DNA from: Xenophilus aerolatus
Lineage (GTDB): Bacteria > Pseudomonadota > Gammaproteobacteria > Burkholderiales > Burkholderiaceae_C
Assembly (NCBI GenBank): GCA_029968055.1
Contig: JASCNX010000001.1
Location: 1,795,204-1,859,203, forward strand
DNA: 64,000 nt
Direction: 5' to 3'
Shown here: one piece after another, positions 51,050 to 59,043 of the stretch
Numbering within the stretch: position 1 is the first letter of the stretch
Layout of the letters: every line of letters starts with the position of its first letter
Translations under genes and position numbers: made by a program
Notes under the pieces: model-generated
Database searches by the model: none
The model's input: the letters and a program-made list of their open reading frames with translations, nothing else
What the model was told of the DNA's origin: nothing

Positions 51050-51427
51050 ATGACCGGACATTCGTCATCAGTGCACTTGACCGAGAAGAACCGCCCTCTG
51101 ACACAGTTGGAGCACGCGCTCGCCAAATGGATGCTGGAAAACGGCCTTCCGGAGGCGCGGGATTTCCTGGAGCAGTTAGATCGAGCAGAGGTGATGCCTT
51201 GGCGATGTCCCTGTGGCTGCGCGAGCATCAATTTTCAGATTCATGGGCACCCTCCCGCAGCTCCCTTCATACGCGTCATCGGAGATTTTCTCTGTGGTCC
51301 TGTTGAAGCGCCCGCCGGTGCATTCATATTTGAGAGCGGTGGCGTGCTCGGTGGTATCGAGGTCTATTCAATGGCGAGTGACGCCCCCTCAGTTCTGCCC
51401 CTTCCTCCGCTGCGCCAATATGGTTAG
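51050..51427 (+). CDS. Hypothetical protein with CPCGC motif
   Basis: 125 aa from ATG 51050; an in-frame start at 50996 is possible. The middle has VMPWRCPCGCASINFQIHG, a three-cysteine cluster that could bind a metal, then a hydrophobic GGVLGGIEVYSM strip. Base composition is visibly less GC-rich than the surroundings, as is the rest of the block to 53100. No family recognised. Confidence 0.55.
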   Translation: MTGHSSSVHLTEKNRPLTQLEHALAKWMLENGLPEARDFLEQLDRAEVMPWRCPCGCASINFQIHGHPPAAPFIRVIGDFLCGPVEAPAGAFIFESGGVLGGIEVYSMASDAPSVLPLPPLRQYG

Positions 51428-51505
51428 GTCGCCAATCGGCTACAACCGGTCATAGGCGACCGCTGTCCAACCTGGACGTTGTACGCCACAACTTGAAGGC
51501 AACGC

Positions 51506-52216
51506 GTGAATCGCCAGCAGCAAGACAACCTAAGTGCGTTGATCAGGGAGCGCGACACCAAAGGCGTGCTTGACCTCCTTGGTGGGAGCTATGACTTCAC
51601 AACGGATGAGGCGGGGGTCGTCAACGCCGCCACCTGGTATGGCGACATCGCGCTTCTTCGCCATGCGTTGGATAGTGGCGGTAGCGCACGCAATGAAGGC
51701 ATGAACGGTCATCCGCTTGGCATCGCGTCCGCAATGGGAAGGCTTGATTTCGTAGCTCTGTTGCTCGAACGAGATGCCCCAATCGACGCCAAAAATAGCC
51801 ATGGGCAAACGGCTCTTGTGCTTGCCGCGTCCGCTGGAAAGCTGCCGGTCGTCAAAGCTCTCGTGAAAAGAGGAGCAAAGCTGACCGGTGCGCTTTACGC
51901 GGCGTCGGAGGCCCTTCACGTTCCGCTAGTTAAGTACCTAATTGAGGTTGGTGCGGATCTCGACGAAGTGTCGGAGGACGGGAATGAACTCACGCCTCTG
52001 TTGACGGCATGCTCTAGAGGCAAGAAAAAAGGGAGCGAGATTGCTTTGCTTCTTCTTAGGGCCGGAGCTAGGGCAGACTACGTTCGCCAGGATGATGGGA
52101 TGTCGGCAATCAAGTTTGCGCTGTGGGGCCAGTGCTCCAAGGATGTGCTAGCCGAACTGCAAGTTCGAGGGTCGCCGACCATTGAACCTGGATTTCCAAT
52201 CATTCGATTGGTGTGA
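51506..52216 (+). CDS. Ankyrin-repeat protein
   Basis: 236 aa. Four to six ankyrin repeats (for example NGHPLGIASAMGRLDFVALL, HGQTALVLAASAGKLPVVKAL). No signal peptide, so cytosolic. Ankyrin proteins next to small unknown genes in lower-GC blocks often act as immunity proteins to toxins, but no toxin gene is present, so this is speculative. Atypical codon use suggests transfer. Start ATG not found; GTG at 51506 follows AAGGCAACGC. Confidence 0.8.
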   Translation: MNRQQQDNLSALIRERDTKGVLDLLGGSYDFTTDEAGVVNAATWYGDIALLRHALDSGGSARNEGMNGHPLGIASAMGRLDFVALLLERDAPIDAKNSHGQTALVLAASAGKLPVVKALVKRGAKLTGALYAASEALHVPLVKYLIEVGADLDEVSEDGNELTPLLTACSRGKKKGSEIALLLLRAGARADYVRQDDGMSAIKFALWGQCSKDVLAELQVRGSPTIEPGFPIIRLV

Positions 52217-52347
52217 CCATGCGGCTGACCGCGCAACGCGCTCTTTCGTCGAAGCGAATAGCTGCTGCACTCGTCTACGAGCTGCCCTGCTCTCCGAGTG
52301 ACCGCTGTCGGGTGGCTCGAAGTTCTGCTATGGGCCCTAAGCGGACA

Positions 52348-52758
52348 TCAGCGTTCCGGGCTTGTGCGGGTTCGCTCTCGCCAGAATGGACCAACCACCT
52401 CCATCACTTCGGCCGCCAGTCTGCGAGGGGTCTGCCACGCTGCGTGCTGCATGTCTCTGAGCGAGCCAGCAGCAGTCGGCGGACCACTCCTGGCTTCGAC
52501 AGGAACGGCTTTCACGCTGTCACGCAGTCGCTCGATAGAGTGCATCTGCTCGTCAGATAGCAGGCTTCTCGATTCCTCCAGCAGAGACAGTGGTTGGCAC
52601 AGAAAGTAGTGCAGCTCTCCAGCAACGAAGTAGTTGCCTTGATCAATGCAGCACTCTTCCGGTGTCATCGCCAACGACTGGACGTGCCCCATGAACCAAT
52701 GGAGATCGGAGTCGAACCAGTCGTTGCCGGAGAGCTCTTGTTCTGGGCTTGAAGTCAT
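52348..52758 (-). CDS. Hypothetical protein of the accessory cassette
   Basis: 136 aa. Acidic N-terminal half (SGNDWFDSDLHWFMGHVQSL), then a helical region (LLEESRSLLSDEQMHSIERL). No motifs recognised; soluble, not exported. Convergent with the ankyrin gene. Size and charge resemble immunity proteins of contact-dependent systems, but that is a guess. Confidence 0.55.
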   Translation of the reverse strand: MTSSPEQELSGNDWFDSDLHWFMGHVQSLAMTPEECCIDQGNYFVAGELHYFLCQPLSLLEESRSLLSDEQMHSIERLRDSVKAVPVEARSGPPTAAGSLRDMQHAAWQTPRRLAAEVMEVVGPFWRERTRTSPER

Positions 52759-52789
52759 TGCGTGAACATCCGCTTCTGGCCGGGTGCGG

Positions 52790-53083
52790 TCAGTTCGCCG
52801 ACGCTACGCCACGTACTCTCGACCAATACTCGTCCTGCACATCATCGTCTATGACGGGCTGAATGTTCGTTGCATAGAGCGCATCCTTCCCGTCGCGTCG
52901 AGGGCCTGAAATCCAATAGTGCTCGCCGGTTTCAACGTCGAAGTAGTTTGACTTGAAGCCAGTTCCCTTCAGGCTGCGGAAGGCCTTGCCTGCGTAATAG
53001 AGCGTTGCGCCGGACTTAGAACAGGTGACTCGCCCTATGCGCGCTGGTCCTGTCAGTCCTACCGACTTCGCCTCGATGTACAT
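52790..53083 (-). CDS. Small conserved hypothetical protein
   Basis: 97 aa. MYIEAKSVGLTGPARIGRVT, then KSNYFDVETGEHYWISGPRR and a terminal DVQDEYWSRV. I recall similar short proteins in many bacteria, sometimes misannotated as 1-deoxyxylulose-5-phosphate synthase; no function is established. The GTRNA-like open frame continues upstream but only the last 97 codons look like a gene; ATG 53098 is an alternative start. Part of the lower-GC block. Confidence 0.6.
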   Translation of the reverse strand: MYIEAKSVGLTGPARIGRVTCSKSGATLYYAGKAFRSLKGTGFKSNYFDVETGEHYWISGPRRDGKDALYATNIQPVIDDDVQDEYWSRVRGVASAN

Positions 53084-53307
53084 GATTCGACTTTTCATCC
53101 AGGGCGGGCTCCTGTTTTGTCGCGACCGACGCGCGGTGGCAGGTCCGCTTCCAGCCGAATTCTGCCTTGCAGCCAAGATGCCGGTATTGGCCAGATTCTG
53201 CCTGTCGCAGCAATCAACCGAACGCAGCCGTCTCCTGCCTTGCAACAAGGCATGCGCCGATCCGGGAATGAGGCGCGACGCCGCACGCGATGGTTGCGCA
53301 CATCCGC

Positions 53308-54660
53308 TCAGGGCGCCTGCAGGCGCTGCAGCACGTCGGTGGTCGGGTACCCATCGGCCGGCAGGCCGACGCTGCGCTGCCAGTCGCGCAGGCCGCGGCG
53401 CGTGGCCGGGCCGGCCACGCCGTCGGGTGTGCCGGTGTCGAAGCCGCGCGTGTTCAGTGCCGTCTGCAGGGCCGTCACCTGGCTGCGCGACAGCGGCACC
53501 AGGTCGCGCGGCCAGGGGGCCTGCACGCCGGGGCCGCCGGCCAGCCGCTGGGCCAGCAGGCCGACGCCGAGCGCGTAGCTGGTCGAGTTGTTGTAGCGCA
53601 GGAGCGCGCGAAAGTTGGACCCGACGAGGAAGGCCGGGCCGCGCGCGCCGGCGGGCAGCAGGAGTTCCGCGTCGGGCAGCTCGGGCAGCGGCCGGCCGTC
53701 GGCGGCGCGCACGCCCTCGGCCGCCCACTGGCTGGCCGCCTGGCGCACCGACGGATCGGCACGCGCGGGGTCGAAGCCCGGCGGCAGGCTCACCTCCACG
53801 CCCCAGGGCTGGCCGCTGCGCCAGCCCGAGCGCGCCATGAAGTTCGCGGTCGAGGCCATGACGTCGGCCATGCTGCCCCAGATGTCGCGCCGGCCGTCGC
53901 CATCGGCGTCCACGGCATAGGTGAGGAAAGTGGACGGCATGAACTGCGTCTGGCCCATGGCGCCGGCCCACGAGCCGACCATGTGGGCAGGATCGATGTC
54001 GCGTCGGTCGAGGATCTGCAGGGCCGCGAGCAGTTCCTTGCGCGCCCAGTCGCCGCGGCGGCCGTCGAAACCCAGCGTGGCCAGCGCATCGACGGTGGGC
54101 GTGCTGCCGTAGTTGCTGCCGAAGTTGCTTTCCATGCCCCAGATCGCCAGCAGCACCTCGGGCGGCACGCCGTAGCGCGCGGCTGCGGCGTCGATGTCGG
54201 CCCGGGCCAGGGCACCCTGCTGCTGGCCCCGGGCGACGCGCTCGGCGCTGGCGGCGGTGTCGAGGTAGTCCCACACGGCGCGCGTGAATTCGGGCTGGGC
54301 GCGGTCGAGCTCGACGACGCGGGGCAGGTACTGGGCGCCGTCGAGCGCGGACTGCAACGTCGCATCGCTCACGCCGCTGGCGCGTGCGAAGGTGCGGTAG
54401 TCGGCGAGCCAGCTGGCGAAGCGTGCGGCCATGGCGGCCGGGTCCTGGGCGGGCGGGGACATGGCGGCGGCTGGCGCCGGCGCCGGCGCTGGCGCAGGCG
54501 CAGGGACGGGCAGGGGCGACGGCCGCGCGGGGGAGGCCGTGGGCGCTTCGGGGGGCCGGGGCGGCGAGGCGCAGGCGGCAAGAAATCCGAGTGCGGCCAG
54601 CACCGCCGCGGACAGCCGGACCCGGCCAGGGACGATCGAGAGAATCTGCATCCGCGCCAT
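53308..54660 (-). CDS. Lytic murein transglycosylase (MltB type) with peptidoglycan-binding domain
   Basis: 450 aa. Lipoprotein signal (LAALGFLAACASPP, lipobox LAAC), a Pro/Ala-rich linker, then an MltB catalytic domain with the Glu of WGMESNFGSNYGS and GAMGQTQFMPSTFL. A C-terminal PG_binding_1 domain has VTALQTALNTRGFDTGTPDG. It cleaves peptidoglycan between MurNAc and GlcNAc at the outer-membrane periplasmic face. ATG 54660 or 54651 are both plausible. Confidence 0.93.
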   Translation of the reverse strand: MARMQILSIVPGRVRLSAAVLAALGFLAACASPPRPPEAPTASPARPSPLPVPAPAPAPAPAPAAAMSPPAQDPAAMAARFASWLADYRTFARASGVSDATLQSALDGAQYLPRVVELDRAQPEFTRAVWDYLDTAASAERVARGQQQGALARADIDAAAARYGVPPEVLLAIWGMESNFGSNYGSTPTVDALATLGFDGRRGDWARKELLAALQILDRRDIDPAHMVGSWAGAMGQTQFMPSTFLTYAVDADGDGRRDIWGSMADVMASTANFMARSGWRSGQPWGVEVSLPPGFDPARADPSVRQAASQWAAEGVRAADGRPLPELPDAELLLPAGARGPAFLVGSNFRALLRYNNSTSYALGVGLLAQRLAGGPGVQAPWPRDLVPLSRSQVTALQTALNTRGFDTGTPDGVAGPATRRGLRDWQRSVGLPADGYPTTDVLQRLQAP

Positions 54661-54709
54661 TCTGCCGCCCTGACCGCGCTGCCCCGACGGCCGGCCCCGC
54701 GCCGGCGTG

Positions 54710-55729
54710 TCAGCCGGGGGGCGGCCCGACCGAGCCCCGATCGGTGAACTCCAGCGGCACCTTTTCCGCTCGGCCTGCAGGCGGTGCTTCGGCCATGCGA
54801 CTGCGCAACAGCGCGGCCACGAGATCGGCCACCTGCTTCGAATCCACATTCAGCAGCGAGATCGCAGGCCGGTGGTCGCGCGCCACGTCGGTGTCGCCGA
54901 TGGTGATGACCGAAATGTCCTGCGGAATGCGCAGGCCGTTGTCGGCGATCGCGCGCAGCGTGCTGCCCAGCGTGTAGGTGCCCTGGGCCACGATGGCGGT
55001 GGGCCGGTCGGGCCGGCGCAGCAGCGCATCGACGTCCGCATACACCGAGCTCGTGGCCGAAGCGGCCTGCACCAGCATGTCGGAGGGCGGCGTGAGGTGG
55101 GCGGCGCGGTAGGCGGCGCGGTAGCCCTCGATGCGCCGGCGCACGGGCCGGCTGGTGGCGCGCCAGAGCGCGAGCGCCACGCGCCGATGCCCGAGCGAGA
55201 ACAGGTGCGCCATCGCGACCTTCATGCCGGCCGCATGGTCGAAGAGCAGCGCGTCGCAGCGCGGTGCCGCCATGTCGCGGTCGAGCAGCACCACCGGCAT
55301 CGGCAATGCGTTGAGCGCGGCCACCACCTGCTCGTCGCGCTCATTGCCGGGCGCGGCGATCACGCCGTCCATGCCGCGGCGCCCGAACATCGCCAGGGTC
55401 TCGACCTCGCGCTGTGGATCGTTCAGGCCGTTGGCCAGCAGCAGCATGTAGCCCTCGGCGCGCAGCCGCTCCTCCAGCGCGCGGAAGAGGCGCGCATACA
55501 GCGGGTTGGTCACGTCGGTGAACAGGCAACCGATGGTCTTGCTGGAGCGCGAGCGCAGCGACTGCGCTGCATGGTTGGGCCGGTAGTCCAGCACGGCGAT
55601 GGCCCGCTCCACCTTCTCGCGGGTCGCCGGTGAAACGTTCTCGACGCCGTTGATGACGCGCGAGGCGCTGCCGACCGACACGCCGGCGAGTGCCGCTACA
55701 TCACGGATGTCCACACCCTTCTTTTTCAT
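54710..55729 (-). CDS. LacI-family transcriptional regulator
   Basis: 339 aa. The N-terminal helix-turn-helix (VDIRDVAALAGVSVGSASRV, hinge HAAQSLRSRS) is followed by a periplasmic-binding-like effector domain (TIGCLFTDVTNPLYARLFRA, GMDGVIAAPGNERDEQ). It is divergent from the SDR/Bug/CMD operon and a palindrome lies between, so it is the likely repressor of that operon. Confidence 0.93.
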   Translation of the reverse strand: MKKKGVDIRDVAALAGVSVGSASRVINGVENVSPATREKVERAIAVLDYRPNHAAQSLRSRSSKTIGCLFTDVTNPLYARLFRALEERLRAEGYMLLLANGLNDPQREVETLAMFGRRGMDGVIAAPGNERDEQVVAALNALPMPVVLLDRDMAAPRCDALLFDHAAGMKVAMAHLFSLGHRRVALALWRATSRPVRRRIEGYRAAYRAAHLTPPSDMLVQAASATSSVYADVDALLRRPDRPTAIVAQGTYTLGSTLRAIADNGLRIPQDISVITIGDTDVARDHRPAISLLNVDSKQVADLVAALLRSRMAEAPPAGRAEKVPLEFTDRGSVGPPPG

Positions 55730-55801
55730 TCTTGATGCCTGCAGGCCATGGTGCCGTCGATCATAGCCAGCGGCGGCAGGCGCTAGGTATTAACGCCATG
55801 T

Positions 55802-55813
55802 TGAAACGTTTCA
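55802..55813. promoter_or_regulatory. Candidate LacI-family operator
   Basis: TGAAACGTTTCA is a perfect 12-bp palindrome with the central CG pair typical of LacI/GalR sites. It is 73 bases upstream of the regulator start and 59 upstream of the SDR gene. Confidence 0.65.
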
Positions 55814-55871
55814 TTCGTCGACCTACGATCAGCCTCCGATCCGCTCGCATCGCCACAGGAGACACCCGCCC

Positions 55872-56735
55872 ATGCCCGACGCCACCGCCCTCGACCCGCA
55901 GCGCCAGTGCTTTGCCGAGACCTTCGGCCAGCCACCCACGCCCCAGCCACGGCGCCTCGCCGGCCGGCGCATCCTCGTGGTGGGTGCGGGCCAGCGCGCC
56001 ATCGACGATCCCGACCCGCCGGTGGGCAACGGCCGCGCCATCTCGCTGCTTTTCGCACGCGAAGGGGCCGCCCTCACCTGCGTCGACGTGTCAGAACCCG
56101 CGCTTGCCGAGACCTGCCGCCAGGTGCGCGACACGGGCGGCACCGTGCATGCCGAAGTGGCCGATGTCGCGCAGGCCGACACGATCGCACCGCTGGTGGC
56201 GCGTGCGGCCGAGCGCATGGGCGGCCTCGACGGCCTGGTGATGGTGGTCGGCATCGCCAGCGGCCTGCCGCTGGAGCAGCAGACGGCCGAAGCCTGGGAC
56301 CACGAACATGCGGTGAACGTGCGCAGCAACATGCTGTTCGCGCAGCAGGCCATGCGGCACATGGCGCCCGGCAGCGCGATCGTGCTGATCTCGTCGCTCG
56401 CGGCGCTGCGCAATTCCAGCGGCAACCCTGCCTACGAGACCACCAAGGCGGCACAGGTATCGCTGGCGCGCTCGATCGCGATGGCCGGCCAGCGCCAGGG
56501 CATCCGCTGCAACGCGGTGCTGCCGGGCCTCATGGACACGCCCATGGGCCGCGCCGCCACGCGCCGCCGACCCTCGCGCCTGGGTGCGCCGCTGCCCTTC
56601 GGCAGACAGGGCACGGGGTGGGAGGTGGCCCACGCGACCCTGTTCCTCGTGTCGCACGAGTCCACCTTCGTGAACGCCCATGCGCTGGTGGTCGACGGCG
56701 GCCTGGCTGCCGGCATCGCGCTCGCGACCCACTGA
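55872..56735 (+). CDS. Short-chain dehydrogenase/reductase
   Basis: 287 aa. The nucleotide motif is a variant, VVGAGQRAIDDPDPPVGNGRAI, with an insertion before GNGRAI, seen in some SDR subfamilies. Catalytic Ser in SSLAALRNSSG and YxxxK in AYETTKAA. AGGAGA precedes the ATG. First gene of an operon with a Bug binding protein and a carboxymuconolactone-decarboxylase-like protein, pointing to catabolism of a cyclic or hydroxy acid (inference). Confidence 0.93.
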   Translation: MPDATALDPQRQCFAETFGQPPTPQPRRLAGRRILVVGAGQRAIDDPDPPVGNGRAISLLFAREGAALTCVDVSEPALAETCRQVRDTGGTVHAEVADVAQADTIAPLVARAAERMGGLDGLVMVVGIASGLPLEQQTAEAWDHEHAVNVRSNMLFAQQAMRHMAPGSAIVLISSLAALRNSSGNPAYETTKAAQVSLARSIAMAGQRQGIRCNAVLPGLMDTPMGRAATRRRPSRLGAPLPFGRQGTGWEVAHATLFLVSHESTFVNAHALVVDGGLAAGIALATH

Positions 56736-56752
56736 ACGCACGGAGCACGCCC

Positions 56753-57748
56753 ATGAACCGCATGACACGCCGCCATGTCGCCGGCCTGGCGCTGGCCGCG
56801 ATCGCCGCCACCGCGACGCTCGCACCGCGCCCCGCCGCCGCGCAGCAGGACTACCCCTCGCGCCCCATCAAGATCGTGCTGGGCTTTCCGCCCGGCGGTT
56901 CCACCGACCTGTCGGCGCGCCGCGTGGCCGAACAGCTCGCGCGGCAGATGGGCCAGCCGGTGGTGGTCGAGAACCGGCCCGGCGCCTCGGGCAACATCGG
57001 TGCGGCGTACGTGGCCAAGAGCCCGCCCGACGGGTACACGCTGCTGTATGGCACCAACACGACGCATGCCATGAACGTAAGCCTCTACCCGAAGCTCGAA
57101 TACGACCCGGTCAAGGACTTCGAGCCGGTCGTGCTCCAGGGCAAGGTGTCGAACGTGCTGAGCGTGAACCCGTCCTTCGACGCCAAGACGCTGCCGGAAT
57201 TCATCGCCATGGCCAAGGCGCAGCCCGGCAAGATCAACGTGGCTTCGAACGGCAACTCCACCAGCACGCACATGGCGCTCGAGCTGTTCAAGCGCACGGC
57301 CGGCGTGCAGGTCGTGCATGTGCCGTACAAGGGCAGCGCGCCGGCACTCACCGACGTGCTCGGCGGGCAGGTGCCGGCCATCATGGACAACCTGCCGGCA
57401 TCGCTGCCCTACATCAAGGCCGGCAAGCTGCGCGCGCTCGCGGTGACCTCGCGCACCCGCCTGCCGCAACTGCCCGACGTGCCCACCTTCGACGAGCTGG
57501 GCCTCAAGGGCTACGAGGTGGCCGGCTGGGGCGCGATCTGGGCCCCCGCCGGCACGCCGAAGCCCATCGTCGAACGCCTGAACCGCGAGATCAACCTCGC
57601 GCTGAAGGACCCGAAGGTGATCGCGGTGATGTACGACACCGCCTCCGTCCCGCAGGGCGGCACCAGCGAGCAGCTCGCGCAGTACGCCCGCGAGGAAACC
57701 GCCAAGTGGGGCGAACTCATCCGCAGCGCCAACATCCGACTCGACTGA
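56753..57748 (+). CDS. Bug/TctC-family periplasmic solute-binding protein
   Basis: 331 aa. Signal peptide (VAGLALAAIAATATLAPRPAAA). TctC features are IKIVLGFPPGGSTDLSARRV, VVENRPGASGNIGAAYVAK, YDPVKDFEPVVLQGKV and VPYKGSAPALTDVLGGQVP. No transporter subunits are encoded nearby. It lies between the SDR and CMD genes in one operon, so it probably binds their substrate or a related acid. Confidence 0.93.
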   Translation: MNRMTRRHVAGLALAAIAATATLAPRPAAAQQDYPSRPIKIVLGFPPGGSTDLSARRVAEQLARQMGQPVVVENRPGASGNIGAAYVAKSPPDGYTLLYGTNTTHAMNVSLYPKLEYDPVKDFEPVVLQGKVSNVLSVNPSFDAKTLPEFIAMAKAQPGKINVASNGNSTSTHMALELFKRTAGVQVVHVPYKGSAPALTDVLGGQVPAIMDNLPASLPYIKAGKLRALAVTSRTRLPQLPDVPTFDELGLKGYEVAGWGAIWAPAGTPKPIVERLNREINLALKDPKVIAVMYDTASVPQGGTSEQLAQYAREETAKWGELIRSANIRLD

Positions 57749-57753
57749 CACCC

Positions 57754-58287
57754 ATGGCACGCATTCCCTACTTCGACCTCGACCAGGCCACGCCGGCCTT
57801 TCGCGACATGCTGGCCAACCGGCCGCCGCTCAACATCTACCGCATGGTCGCGCATGGCGGGCCTTCGGCCGAGGGCTTCCTCGCCCTCGGCAGCGCGATC
57901 CTGCGGCGCTCGGCGCTCGACGCGCAGCTGCGCGAACTGGTGATCCTGCGGGTGGGCGCGCTGTGCGATTCGCACTACGAGGTCTTCCAGCACCGCCGCG
58001 TGGCCGCGCAGGCGGGCGTTCCGGCCGCGAAGATCGATGCCGTGCTGCGGCAGGCCCAGGGCGAGCCCGAGGCCGGCGCCTTCTCGCCCCTGGAGTTGGA
58101 CGTGCTGCGTTACACCGACGCCGTGGTGCGCGACGTGAAGGCGCCGCAGGCGCTCTTCGACGCCGTGGCTGCCGCCCTGCCCCACCAGCAGCTCATCGAG
58201 CTGATGATGACCATCGGCTTCTACATGCTGGTGAGCCGCCTGCTCGAAAACCTCGAGGTGGACCTGGAAGATCCGCCCGTGCACTGA
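57754..58287 (+). CDS. Carboxymuconolactone decarboxylase-family protein
   Basis: 177 aa. CMD/AhpD-like helical domain with ALDAQLRELVILRVGALCDS and HYEVFQHRRVAAQAGVP (single Cys, so a decarboxylase-like rather than a thiol-peroxidase AhpD form), and FYMLVSRLLENLEVDLEDPP at the end. It starts 5 bases after the Bug gene. Reaction not known; the family acts on lactones and hydroperoxides. Confidence 0.9.
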   Translation: MARIPYFDLDQATPAFRDMLANRPPLNIYRMVAHGGPSAEGFLALGSAILRRSALDAQLRELVILRVGALCDSHYEVFQHRRVAAQAGVPAAKIDAVLRQAQGEPEAGAFSPLELDVLRYTDAVVRDVKAPQALFDAVAAALPHQQLIELMMTIGFYMLVSRLLENLEVDLEDPPVH

Positions 58288-58297
58288 GCCTGCGGGC

Positions 58298-58930
58298 TCA
58301 CTGCCGCACGTAGCGCAGGTGCGTGGCGCCGGGCCCGTCGAGCACGCGGTCGATGCGCCACGCCGGTCCGGGCGCGTGCAGGTGCTCGAACAGGCGCCGG
58401 CCGCCGCCGAACAGCACCGGTGCCAGCGCGATCTCGAGTTCGTCGACGACGCCGAGGTTCAGGTACTGCTGAACCACGTCGGCACCGCCGCTAATGCGCA
58501 CGTCGCGATCGCCGGCGGACGCACGCGCCAGTTCCAGTGCGCGCTCCGGCCCGTCGTTGACGAAGTGGAAGGTCGTGCCGCCCGGGCGCACCCAGGGTTC
58601 GCGCTTCTCGTGCGTCAGCACATAGACGGGCGTGTGGAACGGCGCCTCCTCGGGCCAGGCGACCTCGCCCTGGTCGAACATGCGCTTGCCCATGATGTTG
58701 GCGCCGATGCGCTCGAAGGTGCTGCGCACGTGGTCGTTGATCGGGCCCGTTTCCCCGCCCGGCCCGGCCTTGAGCACGTTCTCGCGGAAGTGCTGCTGGC
58801 GCAGCAGCCAGCCCATCATCGCGCCCCATTTCGCGCCCCAGTTCATGTGGTCGGGCCGGTCCATCCGCATGCCCTCGGGGGCCATGTAGCCGTCGAGGCT
58901 CAGGCCGATGTTGACGAATACCTTGCCCAT
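58298..58930 (-). CDS. Dihydrofolate reductase-like (RibD C-terminal) protein
   Basis: 210 aa. MGKVFVNIGLSLDGYMAPEG is the typical start; IMGKRMFDQGEVAW, DVRISGGADVVQQYLNLG and LEIALAPVLFGGGRRLFEHL complete the RibD_C fold. It is an NAD(P)H reductase of unknown substrate. AAGGAG 6 bases before the ATG sets the start. Convergent with the CMD gene, 10 bases apart. Confidence 0.92.
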   Translation of the reverse strand: MGKVFVNIGLSLDGYMAPEGMRMDRPDHMNWGAKWGAMMGWLLRQQHFRENVLKAGPGGETGPINDHVRSTFERIGANIMGKRMFDQGEVAWPEEAPFHTPVYVLTHEKREPWVRPGGTTFHFVNDGPERALELARASAGDRDVRISGGADVVQQYLNLGVVDELEIALAPVLFGGGRRLFEHLHAPGPAWRIDRVLDGPGATHLRYVRQ

Positions 58931-59043
58931 GGCGCTCCTTGGTGATGCGGCCTGCTGCCGTGACGAGCGCGGACTGTATGCGATGAAGTGGACGGCGTCC
59001 ACAACAATTCCAAGCCGGCGCGCCCCGCGCTTGCTGCGACCGC

